A DNA stretch of 5,530 bases from assembly GCA_002389675.1 (NCBI GenBank), contig DGQF01000047.1, positions 28,261-33,790 of the forward strand. Direction: 5' to 3'. Position 1 is the first letter of the stretch. Each line of letters begins with the position of its first letter. This DNA is from Gammaproteobacteria bacterium UBA4421 (GTDB taxonomy: Bacteria; Pseudomonadota; Gammaproteobacteria; Pseudomonadales; Azotimanducaceae). Shown piece after piece: positions 5,421-5,530 of this stretch. The translations under genes and the position numbers were made by a program. The notes beneath the pieces are model-generated. The model made no database searches and was not told the DNA's origin. It was given only the letters and a program-made list of their open reading frames with translations.

Positions 5421-5530
5421 GTAGAGGCGACACAAGTAGTTTGTAACTCGTTTGTAACTCTCGCTCTGTTTCAATACTCTGCCTTCAAAAACATTACCAC
5501 ACAGAGTCAATGGTTTAGGTTGTGTGTAGA

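Larger units (their letters stand above)
5260..5460 (+). repeat. Five direct TTGTAAC repeats, likely regulator-binding sites
   Basis: TTGTAAC occurs on the plus strand at 5261-5267, 5273-5279, 5324-5330, 5441-5447 and 5452-5458. The first two start 12 bp apart and the last two 11 bp apart, where the 11-bp unit TTTGTAACTCG is nearly tandem. One-turn spacing of direct half-sites is the hallmark of OmpR/PhoB-family response regulators, and TGTAAC resembles OmpR and RstA half-sites. Iterons are an alternative but no replication gene is visible. Confidence 0.5.
5137..5530. other. Non-coding region with a cluster of TTGTAAC repeats
   Basis: No gene was found on either strand up to the right edge; the late ATG at 5508 meets a stop after one codon. 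The region would hold the promoter of the protease ORF and perhaps of a plus-strand gene beyond 5530. It contains five TTGTAAC repeats, a 7-bp-stem hairpin (5400-5420) and a second ATTCCCACTC site. A weak plus-strand promoter possibility is TTGTAA at 5452-5457 with TACTCT (5475-5480) at 17-bp spacing. Confidence 0.6.

Noticed and set aside
5355..5425. Possible tRNA-like fold (GGGTTCAACC and nearby hairpins)
   Set aside because: No acceptor pairing, anticodon arm or correct spacing could be drawn.

Overview
The window reads as chromosomal DNA of a gammaproteobacterium, perhaps a marine one. This is inferred from an Escherichia-type LexA box, sigma70-like promoters and the gene families present; no rRNA or other marker fixes the taxon. 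Two composition zones meet here. The left part (about 1-2330) is GC-moderate to GC-rich; one hand-counted line, 1081-1140, is 63% GC. The right part, from roughly 2580 to 5270, is AT-rich; lines 2881-2940 and 3421-3480 are 30% and 35% GC. The right part therefore looks like an accessory insert.

Left region. The 5' half of a minus-strand radical SAM gene, of the family annotated as putative DNA modification/repair proteins linked to a uracil-DNA-glycosylase-like partner, runs off the left edge. A near-consensus LexA (SOS) box sits one base upstream of its ATG and overlaps a strong -10 element, so the gene is predicted to be damage-inducible and possibly translated from a leaderless mRNA. Divergent from it is an unusually long (376 aa) glutathione S-transferase-like protein with its own TATAAT element. 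Next comes a remnant of a small membrane protein whose middle has been deleted and whose last segment is out of frame.

Middle. About 2332-2688 has no gene. It holds an 11-bp inverted repeat 160 bp apart and an ATTCCCACTC site that recurs at 5372-5381.

Right region. A divergent pair shares a 60-80 bp control region: a TetR/WHG-type repressor on the minus strand, starting at TTG, and a Tat-exported carotenoid/stilbene cleavage oxygenase on the plus strand with all four iron-binding histidines. Between them is a perfect 19-bp palindrome containing TTGACA, the obvious operator. The likely circuit is that the repressor limits both itself and the oxygenase until an unknown ligand, perhaps the oxygenase substrate or product, releases it. 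A short retropepsin-like secreted aspartic protease ORF converges on the oxygenase, with one base between stop codons; its C-terminus looks short or damaged. The last ~390 bp are non-coding and carry five TTGTAAC direct repeats, two pairs at 11-12 bp spacing, resembling binding sites of an OmpR-family response regulator.
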